From contig NZ_JALNUR010000006.1 in assembly GCF_026540895.1 (NCBI RefSeq), forward strand, positions 83,909-147,908: 64,000 bases of DNA, written 5' to 3'. A program made the position numbers and the translations under genes. The notes under the pieces were generated by a model that was not told where the DNA came from, did no database searches, and saw only the letters and a list, made by a program, of their open reading frames with translations. This DNA is from Sphingomonas sp. GM_Shp_1. Lineage in GTDB: Bacteria > Pseudomonadota > Alphaproteobacteria > Sphingomonadales > Sphingomonadaceae. Shown piece after piece: positions 53,074 through 61,351 of the stretch. Every line of letters begins with the position of its first letter. The stretch's first letter is position 1.

Positions 53074-54984
53074 ATGTCCGATTTCTCCCGCCGCGCCGTC
53101 CTCGCAACCGGGCTCGTCGCCTCCGCCGCGCCCGCCTTTGCGCAAAAGGGCGTCGGCGCGCCCGCCCCTTATGGCGCGGTCCCCTCGGCACGGCAGTGGC
53201 GCTGGCACCAGCGCGAGCAATATGCCTTCATCCACTTCGCCATGAACACCTTCACCGACAAGGAATGGGGTTATGGCGACGAAGACCCCAAGATGTTCAA
53301 CCCGACCGACTTCAGCGCCGACCAGATCGTCGCGGCGGCCAAGGCGGGCAACCTGAAGGGCATCATCCTGACGGCGAAGCATCATGATGGCTTCTGCCTG
53401 TGGCCAACCAGGCTGACCGAGCATTGCATCCGCAACTCGCCCTACAAGAACGGCCAGGGCGATATCGTCCGTGAGATGTCGGACGCCTGCAAGCGGGCGG
53501 GACTTGCCTTCGGCATCTATCTCTCGCCCTGGGACCGCAACCATCCGCAATATGGGCGGCCCGCTTATGTGGAATATTTCCGCAAGCAGGTGGTCGAGCT
53601 CTGCACCGGCTATGGCGAGCTGTTCGAATTCTGGTTCGACGGCGCGAACGGCGGCGACGGCTATTATGGCGGCGCGCGCGAGACGCGGCAGATCGACGCG
53701 CCCAAATATTACAACTGGCCCTCGATCATCGCGCTGGTGCACCAGCATCAGCCCATGGCCTGCACCTTCGATCCGCTGGGCGCGGATATTCGCTGGGTGG
53801 GCAATGAGGACGGTGTGGCGGGCGATCCCTGCTGGCCGACCATGCCCAACCACCCATACGTCCAGAGCGAAGGCAATTCGGGCGTGCGCGGCGGGGCGCT
53901 CTGGTGGCCCGCCGAGACCAACACCTCGATCCGGCCGGGCTGGTTCTATCACGCCGACGAGGACTCCAAGGTCCGCAGCCCGGAGAACCTGGTCGGCTAT
54001 TTCGACACCTCGGTCGCGCGCGGCACCAATATGAACCTGAACCTGCCGCCCGACCGGCGCGGGCGCATCCCCGATCAGGATGTGAAGATCCTGAAGAGTT
54101 TCGGCGATGCGATCCGCGCCAGCTTCGCCACCGACCTGGCGCAAGGCGCGGTGGCGAGCGCAAGCCATGTGCGCGGAAAGGGCTATGAAGCGGCCAAGGT
54201 GCTCGACGGCAACCGCGACACCTATTGGTCCGCCCCCGACGGCGTGACCACGCCCAGCCTGACGCTCGACCTGCCGCCGGGGCGCAGCTTCGACCTGATC
54301 CGTATCCGCGAGTACCTCCCGCTCGGTGTCCGCGTCACCCGCTTCGCGGTCGATGCCGAGGTGAACGGAGCGTGGCAGCAACTCGCCGAGCATGAGTGCA
54401 TCAGCGCGCAGCGGATCATCCGCCTGCCCGCGCCGATCACCGCACGCCGCATCCGCCTGCGCATCGCCGACGCACCCGTGTGCCCCGCGATCAGCGAGGT
54501 TTCGTTGTTCAAGAGCGTCGCGCCGGTCCCCATCCCCGCCATCGTGTCGAGCGACCCGACGGTCATGGATACCAAGGGCTGGGGGATCGTGTCTGCCAGC
54601 GCGCCGGGCGCGGAAAAGTTGCTCGACAACGACGCCAAGACCATCTGGGTCCAGCTTGCGCCGACACCGGGCAAGCCCGCCAGCGTGACGGTCGACATGG
54701 GCCAGGTCCGCGACGTCGCGGGCTTCAGCCTGACACCCTCGCGCCAGGTGATGATCGATGCCGCCCCTCCGCGCGGCTATGTCGCCGAGACGAGCGTCGA
54801 TGGGAAAAGCTGGACCCCGGCGGGCGCGGGCGAATTCTCCAACATCGCCTATGCGCTCTCCACCCAGCGCCTGCCCTTCGCCAGCGTCCGCCCGGTCCGC
54901 TATCTGCGGCTGACCTTCGCGGAAATGTCCAAGCCCGCCGAAAAGCTGGCGATCGCCGGGATCGGCGGCTTCACCAAGCGCTGA
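53074..54984 (+). CDS. Exported GH29 alpha-L-fucosidase with discoidin-like C-terminal domain
   Basis: This 636-residue enzyme has a Tat signal (SRRAVLATGLVASAAPAFA), a GH29 barrel with TAKHHDGFCLWPT and nucleophile Asp189 (FEFWFDGANG), and a C-terminal F5/8-type (CBM32-like) domain at about 360-490 plus a second beta domain. The sequence is like GH29 subfamily B (alpha-1,3/1,4-specific). In an N-glycan operon it may cut core alpha-1,3-fucose of plant glycans or Lewis-type fucose. It is the last gene of the operon; 53055-53062 supplies a weak ribosome site (GGAG). Released fucose has no catabolic genes in this window. Confidence 0.9.
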   Translation: MSDFSRRAVLATGLVASAAPAFAQKGVGAPAPYGAVPSARQWRWHQREQYAFIHFAMNTFTDKEWGYGDEDPKMFNPTDFSADQIVAAAKAGNLKGIILTAKHHDGFCLWPTRLTEHCIRNSPYKNGQGDIVREMSDACKRAGLAFGIYLSPWDRNHPQYGRPAYVEYFRKQVVELCTGYGELFEFWFDGANGGDGYYGGARETRQIDAPKYYNWPSIIALVHQHQPMACTFDPLGADIRWVGNEDGVAGDPCWPTMPNHPYVQSEGNSGVRGGALWWPAETNTSIRPGWFYHADEDSKVRSPENLVGYFDTSVARGTNMNLNLPPDRRGRIPDQDVKILKSFGDAIRASFATDLAQGAVASASHVRGKGYEAAKVLDGNRDTYWSAPDGVTTPSLTLDLPPGRSFDLIRIREYLPLGVRVTRFAVDAEVNGAWQQLAEHECISAQRIIRLPAPITARRIRLRIADAPVCPAISEVSLFKSVAPVPIPAIVSSDPTVMDTKGWGIVSASAPGAEKLLDNDAKTIWVQLAPTPGKPASVTVDMGQVRDVAGFSLTPSRQVMIDAAPPRGYVAETSVDGKSWTPAGAGEFSNIAYALSTQRLPFASVRPVRYLRLTFAEMSKPAEKLAIAGIGGFTKR

Positions 54985-54997
54985 CCCGGAGGGCCGC

Positions 54998-55105
54998 TCA
55001 CCACCCCAGCCGCAGGGACAGGGTGGCGAGCGGCACGATCCGGTCGCTGGTCGCATCGGGCGCTTCCGATGCGGCCAGCGCACCGTCGCGGATCAGCGCC
55101 AATGG
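54998..55105 (-). pseudogene. Possible remnant of an outer-membrane protein C-terminus
   Basis: On the minus strand 35 codons read ALIRDGALAASEAPDATS then DRIVPLATLSLRLGW and a stop, with alternating hydrophobic residues and a terminal Trp like the last strand of a beta-barrel. An in-frame stop cuts it at 55106 and no start or upstream coding frame is seen. It may be a decayed receptor or porin gene that once faced the glycosidase operon. Confidence 0.3.
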
Positions 55106-55139
55106 TCAACCGCCGCTCACCTAATCGGCCCAATCAAAC

Positions 55140-55153
55140 TTGATAAAGATCAA
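55140..55153. promoter_or_regulatory. Perfect FNR/FixK-type box
   Basis: TTGAT-AAAG-ATCAA matches exactly the TTGAT-N4-ATCAA consensus of alphaproteobacterial FnrL/FixK and E. coli FNR. It lies 110 nt before the start of the glycosyltransferase operon, in an AT-richer intergenic stretch. If the site is at -41.5 the transcript would begin near 55188. It suggests activation under low oxygen. Confidence 0.6.
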
Positions 55154-55262
55154 GATCGAAGCAGCGAAAACCATCATCGCCCCACCCCCCGATAAATCCC
55201 TGAAACGGCTGGGAGCCAATCAATATTACTAACGTTCTTGCTCCATAACGAAAGGGGCGAGA

Positions 55263-57302
55263 TTGTTCATCCTGCATCTGGCACTTGGCGGCTGCCTGAA
55301 ATCGCCGCCTGTCCATTATGGCATCACCGCCGACACCGGCGGCCATATCGCCTATATTCTCGATGCAGCGATCGCCCAGGCGGACCATATCGATACGGAC
55401 CAAGTCTCGATCGTCACCCGGCTGTTCGAGGATCTGGCGCTGGACCGCGAACATGGCCTGGCCAGCGAGCGGATTTCGCCCAAGCTGACCATCGACCGGA
55501 TCGCGACGGGCGATCACCGCTATCTCGAAAAGGAAGCGCTGGCCAACGACCTGGCGGCCTTTACCGAGGCGTTCTGCGCGCATCTGGAAGGCTTGCCGCG
55601 CCTGCCCGACGTGATCCACGCGCATTTCTCCGACGCCGCCGCCGTCGCGGCGGAGGCGCGGCGCCGCTTCGCCATCCCCTTCATCTACACCCCCCATGCG
55701 CTGGGCATCGACAAGCGCAAGCATCAGGGCAACAACCCCGCATTGGACGGCCGGATCGCCGCAGAACGCAGCGCCATCGCCGGGGCCGATGCGATCATCG
55801 TCTCCACCCGCGACGAAGCGGAGCGGCAGGTCCATGCCTATGCCGCGCCGGTCACGGGCCGCATCCACTGCATCCCGCCCGGCGTCCCCAGCCGCGACGC
55901 CAGCCCGATCAGCCGCCCCTCCCTGTCCGAACGGCTCGACACCATGCTGGCCGACCCCGCCAAGCCGATCGTGCTGGCGATCGCGCGGCCCGTCGCCAAG
56001 AAGAATCTGGGCGCGCTCGCCCGCGCCTATGCCGCCTCGCCCGCGCTTCGGGATGCCGCCAATCTGGTCATCCTGGCCGGACAGCATGAGGGCCCCGGAT
56101 CGCCCGAGGAACGCGCGGTGCTGGCCGAGCTTCAGGCGCTGGCGCAAAGCCCCGCGCTGCGAGGCCGCTTCGCGCTGCCGCCCGAACATGACGGGCACGA
56201 CGTCGCAGCACTTTACGACCGGGCGGCGAAGGGCGGCATCTTCGTCAACGCGGCGCTGCACGAGCCCTTCGGCCTGACGCTGATCGAGGCGGCGGCGGCG
56301 GGGGTCCCGGTGGTCGCGACCCGCCATGGCGGCCCAAGCGAGATCGTCGGGGCGCTGGACCACGGCCTGCTGGTCGAGCCGAGCGACGAAAGCGCCATTG
56401 CCGAGGCGTGCCTGACCATCTTGACCGATCCCGAATGCCATGCGCGGATGAGCGAGGCCGGACGTTCGGGCGCGGCCCGCTATGACTGGCGGCGCTATGC
56501 CACGGAATCGATCGCCCTCTATGCCCGGTTGCCGCGCGCGCCGGGACTGCTGGCGAGCGATATCGACCATACGCTGACCGGTTGCCCGGCGGGGGCCTAT
56601 GGTTTTGCCGAGTGGCGGCGGGCGAGCGGCCTGCCCTTCGTCGTGGCGACGGGGCGTTCCTTCGCGATGGCGCGCGCGATCCTGTCGCAATGGGGCCTGC
56701 CCGAACCCGATGCCTTCATCACCGATGTCGGCACGCGCATCATGCTGAAGAGCCAGCGCGGCTGGCAGGAATGTCCCGCCTTCTCCGCCCGGTTGAACCA
56801 CGGATGGGACCGCAAGGCGGTGGTCGCCGCCCTCAAGCCGCTGCGCCTGCGTCCCCAGCCGCGCGACACCGCCGGGCCGCACAAGCTGAGCTTCTTCGGT
56901 ACGGCGGAGGATGCGATGCGGGTGCGCACGACGCTGGCCGAACAGGGGATCGCCGCCAAGACCGTCTTCTCGCATGGCCGGCTGATCGACGTGCTCGCGC
57001 CGCTGGGCGGCAAGGCGGCGGCGGTGGCGGCCTATGCGCGGCGGCTCAACCTGCCGCTCGGCGCGTGCATCGCGGCGGGGGACAGCGGCAACGATGTCGA
57101 CATGCTGGAAGCGTGCGGCCATGCCATCGTCGTCGGCAATGCCAGCGACGAACTGGCCGGACTGCCCCCGCGCGAGGGCTTGATGCGTGTCGCGGGCCAT
57201 CATGCGCGCGGCGTGCTGGAGGGACTGGAGCGGCTGGGTCTGGCCGATCCCAAGCCCGCCGCGATCCCGGTGCGGAGCGCCATCCGGGCCAGCGCGGCAT
57301 GA
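55263..57302 (+). CDS. Sucrose-phosphate-synthase-like GT4 fused to a HAD phosphatase
   Basis: The 679-residue protein joins a GT4 transferase (about 1-420; TADTGGHIAYILDAA, YTPHALGIDKRKHQG, EPFGLTLIEAAAAG) to a HAD-IIB/SPP-type phosphatase (about 428-640; Asp433 and Asp435 in SDIDHTLTG, GDSGNDVDML). Bacterial and plant sucrose-phosphate synthases share this fusion; they make sucrose-6-P from UDP-glucose and fructose-6-P, and the HAD part removes phosphate. It may make sucrose or a related disaccharide, or the neighbours may use it for another glycoside. The start is TTG with AAAGGGG 5 nt upstream. Its stop overlaps the next ATG. Confidence 0.85.
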   Translation: MFILHLALGGCLKSPPVHYGITADTGGHIAYILDAAIAQADHIDTDQVSIVTRLFEDLALDREHGLASERISPKLTIDRIATGDHRYLEKEALANDLAAFTEAFCAHLEGLPRLPDVIHAHFSDAAAVAAEARRRFAIPFIYTPHALGIDKRKHQGNNPALDGRIAAERSAIAGADAIIVSTRDEAERQVHAYAAPVTGRIHCIPPGVPSRDASPISRPSLSERLDTMLADPAKPIVLAIARPVAKKNLGALARAYAASPALRDAANLVILAGQHEGPGSPEERAVLAELQALAQSPALRGRFALPPEHDGHDVAALYDRAAKGGIFVNAALHEPFGLTLIEAAAAGVPVVATRHGGPSEIVGALDHGLLVEPSDESAIAEACLTILTDPECHARMSEAGRSGAARYDWRRYATESIALYARLPRAPGLLASDIDHTLTGCPAGAYGFAEWRRASGLPFVVATGRSFAMARAILSQWGLPEPDAFITDVGTRIMLKSQRGWQECPAFSARLNHGWDRKAVVAALKPLRLRPQPRDTAGPHKLSFFGTAEDAMRVRTTLAEQGIAAKTVFSHGRLIDVLAPLGGKAAAVAAYARRLNLPLGACIAAGDSGNDVDMLEACGHAIVVGNASDELAGLPPREGLMRVAGHHARGVLEGLERLGLADPKPAAIPVRSAIRASAA

Positions 57303-58444
57303 TCCGGCCCTTCGGCTATTTCGTCCATCATCAGGGGCGCGGCCATGCCGAACGCTGCGCCGCGATCCTGAACGCCCTGCCGCCCGAGCGGCCAGTAACG
57401 GTGTTCTGCGCCCGCGACGATATCTTCCCTCCACTGCCGCCACAGGTGGAGCTGGTCGTTATCCCCTCTCTGTTCGAGCCGACCGGGCTGGAGGCACGCG
57501 GGCTGGACGCGGTGCCGACGCCCGACACGCTCCATTGCGCGCCGCTGGGCTGGCCGGGCATCCGGCACGCCATGGCGATGATCGCGGGCTGGTTCGACCG
57601 CGCCGACCCCGCGCTGATGATCTGCGACGTGTCGGCGGAGATCGCACAGCTCGCGCGCATCTGCTCGGTCCCGCATGTGAAGATCCTGCAACATGGCGAC
57701 CGAAGCGATCCGGGCCACCGCGCCGCCTATGACGGGGCCGCCGGGCTGCTCGCCGCGTTCGACGAGGCGCTGGCCCAACCCGAATGGGACGCAGCGATGC
57801 GCGCCAAGACCTGTTTCGCGGGCGGCCTGGGCGTCGACACCCGCGTCCCCGAGCGCGAACTCGCCCGCCAGCGGATCGGTGTCGGACCCGAGGAAGAGGT
57901 GATCCTGGTCCTGTCGGGCGGCGGCGGCGAAGGCTTCGCACAGGCCCCCCTGGGCGTCGGGGCGCGAAGTCGTCCGGGCGCGCGCTGGATCACCATAGGC
58001 CCGGTCGTACGCGACTGGCATGCGACCGAGCCCGCCAATATCGAGCATCGCGGCTGGGTCGACAACGCGGCGGATCATGTCGCCGCCGCCGACCTGGTCA
58101 TCGCCTCGACCGGCAACACCACCTGCCAGCAGATCCTGGCCGCCGCCCGCCCCTGGCTCGCCATTCCCGAATGGCGATATTTCGACGAGCAGCATCGCAA
58201 GGCCGAGACGCTGGCGGCTGCGGGCGTCGCCTGTGTCCGCCCCCACCTCCCCTCTTCGGCGCAAAGCTGGACTGCCGCGCTCGCCGAAACCCGCAGCCAG
58301 CATCGCCCCGCCGCCCAGCGCGCGATGATCGCCGACACGCCCGCACAGGACGCCGCCGACTGGCTGGAGGCGCTGGCCGCGCGGCTCTGGCCGGTCGAGC
58401 TCGATCTTTCCCCCACCCCTGATTCCGCCGGAGCCCATTCATGA
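57299..58444 (+). CDS. MurG/UGT-like glycosyltransferase
   Basis: The 381-residue protein begins FGYFVHHQGRGHAERCAAIL, the N-terminal loop of GT-B enzymes of the MurG/UDP-GlcNAc 2-epimerase-like fold, and its C-terminal half has LVLSGGGGEGFAQ, an AAADLVIASTGNTTCQQIL acceptor/donor helix and a final segment on charged helices. It may transfer a sugar from a nucleotide donor. It has no membrane segment. The specificity is unknown. It overlaps both neighbours by 4 nt (ATGA). A non-catalytic or phosphatase-like partner role is possible but less likely. Confidence 0.72.
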   Translation: MIRPFGYFVHHQGRGHAERCAAILNALPPERPVTVFCARDDIFPPLPPQVELVVIPSLFEPTGLEARGLDAVPTPDTLHCAPLGWPGIRHAMAMIAGWFDRADPALMICDVSAEIAQLARICSVPHVKILQHGDRSDPGHRAAYDGAAGLLAAFDEALAQPEWDAAMRAKTCFAGGLGVDTRVPERELARQRIGVGPEEEVILVLSGGGGEGFAQAPLGVGARSRPGARWITIGPVVRDWHATEPANIEHRGWVDNAADHVAAADLVIASTGNTTCQQILAAARPWLAIPEWRYFDEQHRKAETLAAAGVACVRPHLPSSAQSWTAALAETRSQHRPAAQRAMIADTPAQDAADWLEALAARLWPVELDLSPTPDSAGAHS

Positions 58445-59370
58445 TCTCGCCATCCAGCATCTCGGTGGTCACTCTCGCCGGGGGCCGCCCCGATCATCTG
58501 CGCAACGTGGTGCTGGGGCTGAGCCGTCAGACGCTGCGCCCCGTCGAACTGATCGTCGCGGTGATCCAGGACGAGGGCTATGACCTGCCCGACGCGCCCT
58601 TCCCGATCCGCCAGATGATGGTGTCGGGCCCGCGCCTGCCGCTGGCCCAGGCGCGGAACGCGGCGGCGAAGGCGGCGGTGGGGGACAAGCTGGTCTTCCT
58701 CGACATGGACTGCATCCCCGCGCCCGACCTGATCGCTCAATATGACCGCTATCTGGACGAGATGGACGGGTTGCTGATGGGCGAGGTCATGTATCTGCCC
58801 GGCGGCGCGACCGAAGGCGATTGGCGCTATGACGACTTCGCGGCCCGCGCCGTCCGCCACTCCGACCGGCGCGGCCCCCCGCCGGAGGGGATCGAGCGTT
58901 GCGAGGATTATCGCTGCTTCTGGTCGCTCAACTTCGCGATGCGCCGCGCGACCTTCCTGGCGACGGGCGGCTTCGACGAACGCTATTCGGGCTATGGTGG
59001 CGAGGACACCGATTTCGGCAAGCTGGTCGACAAGGCGGGCGTGCCGATCGCCTGGATCAAGGGCGGCCTCGCCTATCACCAATATCACCCGCACCACATG
59101 CCCCCCGTCCATCATCTCGACAGCGTGGTGCGCAATGCCGAGCTGTTCGAGGAGAAATGGGGATACCGCACCATGGGCCATTGGCTGCACGCCTTTCGCC
59201 TGATGGGCCTGATCGACGACACGCCCGGTCGCCCGATCCGCATCCTGCGCCGCCCCGACGCCGATGACCTGAGCTTGACCGGCCAGCAGAGCCATCAGCC
59301 CTATGCCAACACGGCCAGCGTCATCCGCCTGCTGGAGGAGCGCGCCGCGAACGCCCAGGTCGCGGCATGA
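58441..59370 (+). CDS. GT2 glycosyltransferase, galactosyltransferase-like
   Basis: The 309-residue GT-A enzyme starts ISVVTLAGGRPDHLRNVVLG and has the metal motif DMDCIPAP (residues near 90), then the beta-4-galactosyltransferase-like C-terminal signature FWSLNFAMRRATFLATGG and GYGGEDTDF. This Glyco_transf_7C plan is common in polysaccharide and cyclic glycan clusters. The C-terminus holds helices and LTGQQSHQPYANT. It overlaps the previous stop and next start by 4 nt. The donor sugar is unknown. Confidence 0.85.
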   Translation: MISPSSISVVTLAGGRPDHLRNVVLGLSRQTLRPVELIVAVIQDEGYDLPDAPFPIRQMMVSGPRLPLAQARNAAAKAAVGDKLVFLDMDCIPAPDLIAQYDRYLDEMDGLLMGEVMYLPGGATEGDWRYDDFAARAVRHSDRRGPPPEGIERCEDYRCFWSLNFAMRRATFLATGGFDERYSGYGGEDTDFGKLVDKAGVPIAWIKGGLAYHQYHPHHMPPVHHLDSVVRNAELFEEKWGYRTMGHWLHAFRLMGLIDDTPGRPIRILRRPDADDLSLTGQQSHQPYANTASVIRLLEERAANAQVAA

Positions 59371-60443
59371 GGATCGCGCTGCTCGCGCATGTCCGCCAGC
59401 CGATCCGCCAGCCCTTTCTGGGCGGGATGGAGGCGCATGGATGGTATCTGGCGGAAGGGCTGGCGGCGCGCGGGCATGAGGTGGTGCTGTTCGCCAGCGG
59501 CGACAGCGACCCGCGCTTCACCATCGATCCGGTGTTGCCGGTCCATTACGAAGCGGTGTTCCCCTGGGCCGAACATCGCGGCAAGCCCGAACTGATCGCG
59601 CATGTCGATGCGGGCTATGCCGAGGCCTGCGACCGGATCGCGCGCGGCGGGTTCGACGTGGTGCACAATAACAGCCTGCACCGCTTTCCGCTGGAGCCGC
59701 GCCGCACCGCCGCGACCCCGACCGTCACCTCGCTGCACGTGCCACCCTATGACGCGCTGCATCACTTCGTCCGGGTCAGCCCCGCGCCCAGCCACCGCCT
59801 GACCGTGACCTCCGCGAGCCAGCTTCGCGCCTGGTGGCCGGAGGGCGCGCCGCCAGAGGCGTCGGTGCTGCACAATGCGATCGACCCCGCCGCCTGGCCC
59901 TTCGTACCGGTCGGCAATGGCGAGGCGGTGTGGTGCGGGCGGATCACCCCGAACAAGGGGACCCATCTGGCGATCGACGCGGCGCGGATCGCGGGGGTCC
60001 CGCTGACCCTGTTCGGCGCGGTCGAGGATCCGGATTACTGGGCGACGGAGGTCGAACCCCGGCTGGGCGGTGCGATCCGCTATGGCGGGCATCTGGACGG
60101 TGCGGCGCTGGCGGCGGAACTGGGGCGGGCGTCGGTCTTCCTGTTCACGCCGTGCTGGGACGAGCCGTTCGGGCTGGTCGCGATCGAGGCCATGGCCTGC
60201 GGCCTGCCCGTGGCGGCGTTCGATGCGGGTGCGGCGCGCGAGGTCGTGGGCGAGGCCGGGTGCATCGCCCCGGCGGGTGACAGCACGGCGCTGGCCGAGG
60301 CGATCCTCGCCGCCGTCGCCATTCCTCGTGACGTGGCCCGCCGCAGGGTGGAGAGGCATTTCGCCCGCGACTTGTGGCTGGACCGATGCGAAGCGCTCTA
60401 TGCCAGCGTCCGCGCTGCCCCGCGCCCCGCCATCGCGGCATGA
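59367..60443 (+). CDS. GT4 family glycosyltransferase
   Basis: The 358-residue GT-B enzyme opens MRIALLAHVRQPIRQPFLGG and has HNNSLHRFPLEPRR, the linker WCGRITPNKGTHLAID and the GT4 donor site FTPCWDEPFGLVAIEAMACGLPV. It should use a nucleotide sugar in the cytoplasm. It is coupled on both sides by ATGA overlaps. It resembles mannosyl/glucosyl transferases of exopolysaccharide clusters; the exact linkage cannot be told. Confidence 0.88.
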   Translation: MRIALLAHVRQPIRQPFLGGMEAHGWYLAEGLAARGHEVVLFASGDSDPRFTIDPVLPVHYEAVFPWAEHRGKPELIAHVDAGYAEACDRIARGGFDVVHNNSLHRFPLEPRRTAATPTVTSLHVPPYDALHHFVRVSPAPSHRLTVTSASQLRAWWPEGAPPEASVLHNAIDPAAWPFVPVGNGEAVWCGRITPNKGTHLAIDAARIAGVPLTLFGAVEDPDYWATEVEPRLGGAIRYGGHLDGAALAAELGRASVFLFTPCWDEPFGLVAIEAMACGLPVAAFDAGAAREVVGEAGCIAPAGDSTALAEAILAAVAIPRDVARRRVERHFARDLWLDRCEALYASVRAAPRPAIAA

Positions 60444-61351
60444 CCGGCGACGTCATCGAACGCCAGCGGACGCTGTTGCACGACCTGTATCGTCGGCATG
60501 TGCGACGCGGCGAACCTTACGCGCTGGTCGACTTTCCCGATCATCCCAATGTCGGGGACAGCGCGATCTGGCTTGGCGAGATCGCCTGTCTGCACCACAT
60601 CGGCGCGGGCGATCCGGCCTATATCTGCCGCTGGGACGATTTCGACGAGGCGGCGTTGCGCGACGCCTGCCCCCATGGTCCGATCCTGATCCATGGCGGC
60701 GGCAATCTGGGCGATATCTGGCCGCATCATCAGCATTTCCGCGAGACGATACTGGCTCGCTTCCGCGACCGCCGGGTGGTTCAGCTTCCCCAGTCGATCC
60801 ATTTCCGCGACGAAGCCCAGCGCGACCGCTTCGCGAAGTTGGTCGCCGAGCATCCCGACTTTCGCCTTCATGTTCGCGACACCGCCAGCCTCGCACTGGC
60901 GGAACGGTATTTCGACTGTCCGACGACGCTCGCCCCCGACTCCGCCTTCGGCCTCGGCGCCCTTGCCCGCCCGGTCGAGGCCGACTGTGACTGCCTGATG
61001 CTGCTACGCTCCGACGCCGAACGGGCGGAGCGCGACGATGCGCCGCTCTCGGCCATCGCGGGAAGCGTCATGCTCGACTGGCTGGAGGAGCCGCCGGTCG
61101 CCACCGACGATCCGCTCGCCCGCTCGCATATCCGCGTCGAGCGCGGCCTTCGCCTGTTGGCGCGGGGGGAGACGGTGGTGACCGACCGGCTGCATGGCCA
61201 TATCCTGGCGCTGCTGCTCGGCATTCCGCAGGTCGTCATGGACAATGACTATGGCAAGGTCGGCGCCTATATCGCCACGTGGACACAGGCCAGTCCGCTG
61301 GTCCGCCGGGCCCGCTCGCCGCTGGAGGTGGCGGCGATGGTGGCGGGATGA
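60440..61351 (+). CDS. Polysaccharide pyruvyl transferase family protein
   Basis: The 303-residue protein has the family fold: FPDHPNVGDSAIW near the start, ILIHGGGNLGDIWPHHQ, LPQSIHF, LHVRDTASLALAE, and TDRLHGHILALLLGIPQVVMDNDYGKV near the end. Family members add pyruvate ketals from PEP to sugars of exopolysaccharides such as succinoglycan or xanthan, which give the polymer negative charge; others are sulfur or peptide-linked. Here it suggests that the product of this operon is pyruvylated. The ATG overlaps the upstream TGA. Confidence 0.88.
   Translation: MTGDVIERQRTLLHDLYRRHVRRGEPYALVDFPDHPNVGDSAIWLGEIACLHHIGAGDPAYICRWDDFDEAALRDACPHGPILIHGGGNLGDIWPHHQHFRETILARFRDRRVVQLPQSIHFRDEAQRDRFAKLVAEHPDFRLHVRDTASLALAERYFDCPTTLAPDSAFGLGALARPVEADCDCLMLLRSDAERAERDDAPLSAIAGSVMLDWLEEPPVATDDPLARSHIRVERGLRLLARGETVVTDRLHGHILALLLGIPQVVMDNDYGKVGAYIATWTQASPLVRRARSPLEVAAMVAG

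Noticed and set aside
54900..55133. 77-codon ORF on the minus strand
   Set aside because: It crosses the GH29 end and the intergenic region with no ribosome site or protein-like pattern; a different frame in this area gives the barrel-like tail listed as a remnant.
52753..57443. Open frames of 776 and 769 codons on the minus strand (52753-55083 and 55134-57443)
   Set aside because: Both lie antisense to recognised glycosidase and glycosyltransferase genes and read as Arg-rich sequence without motifs.
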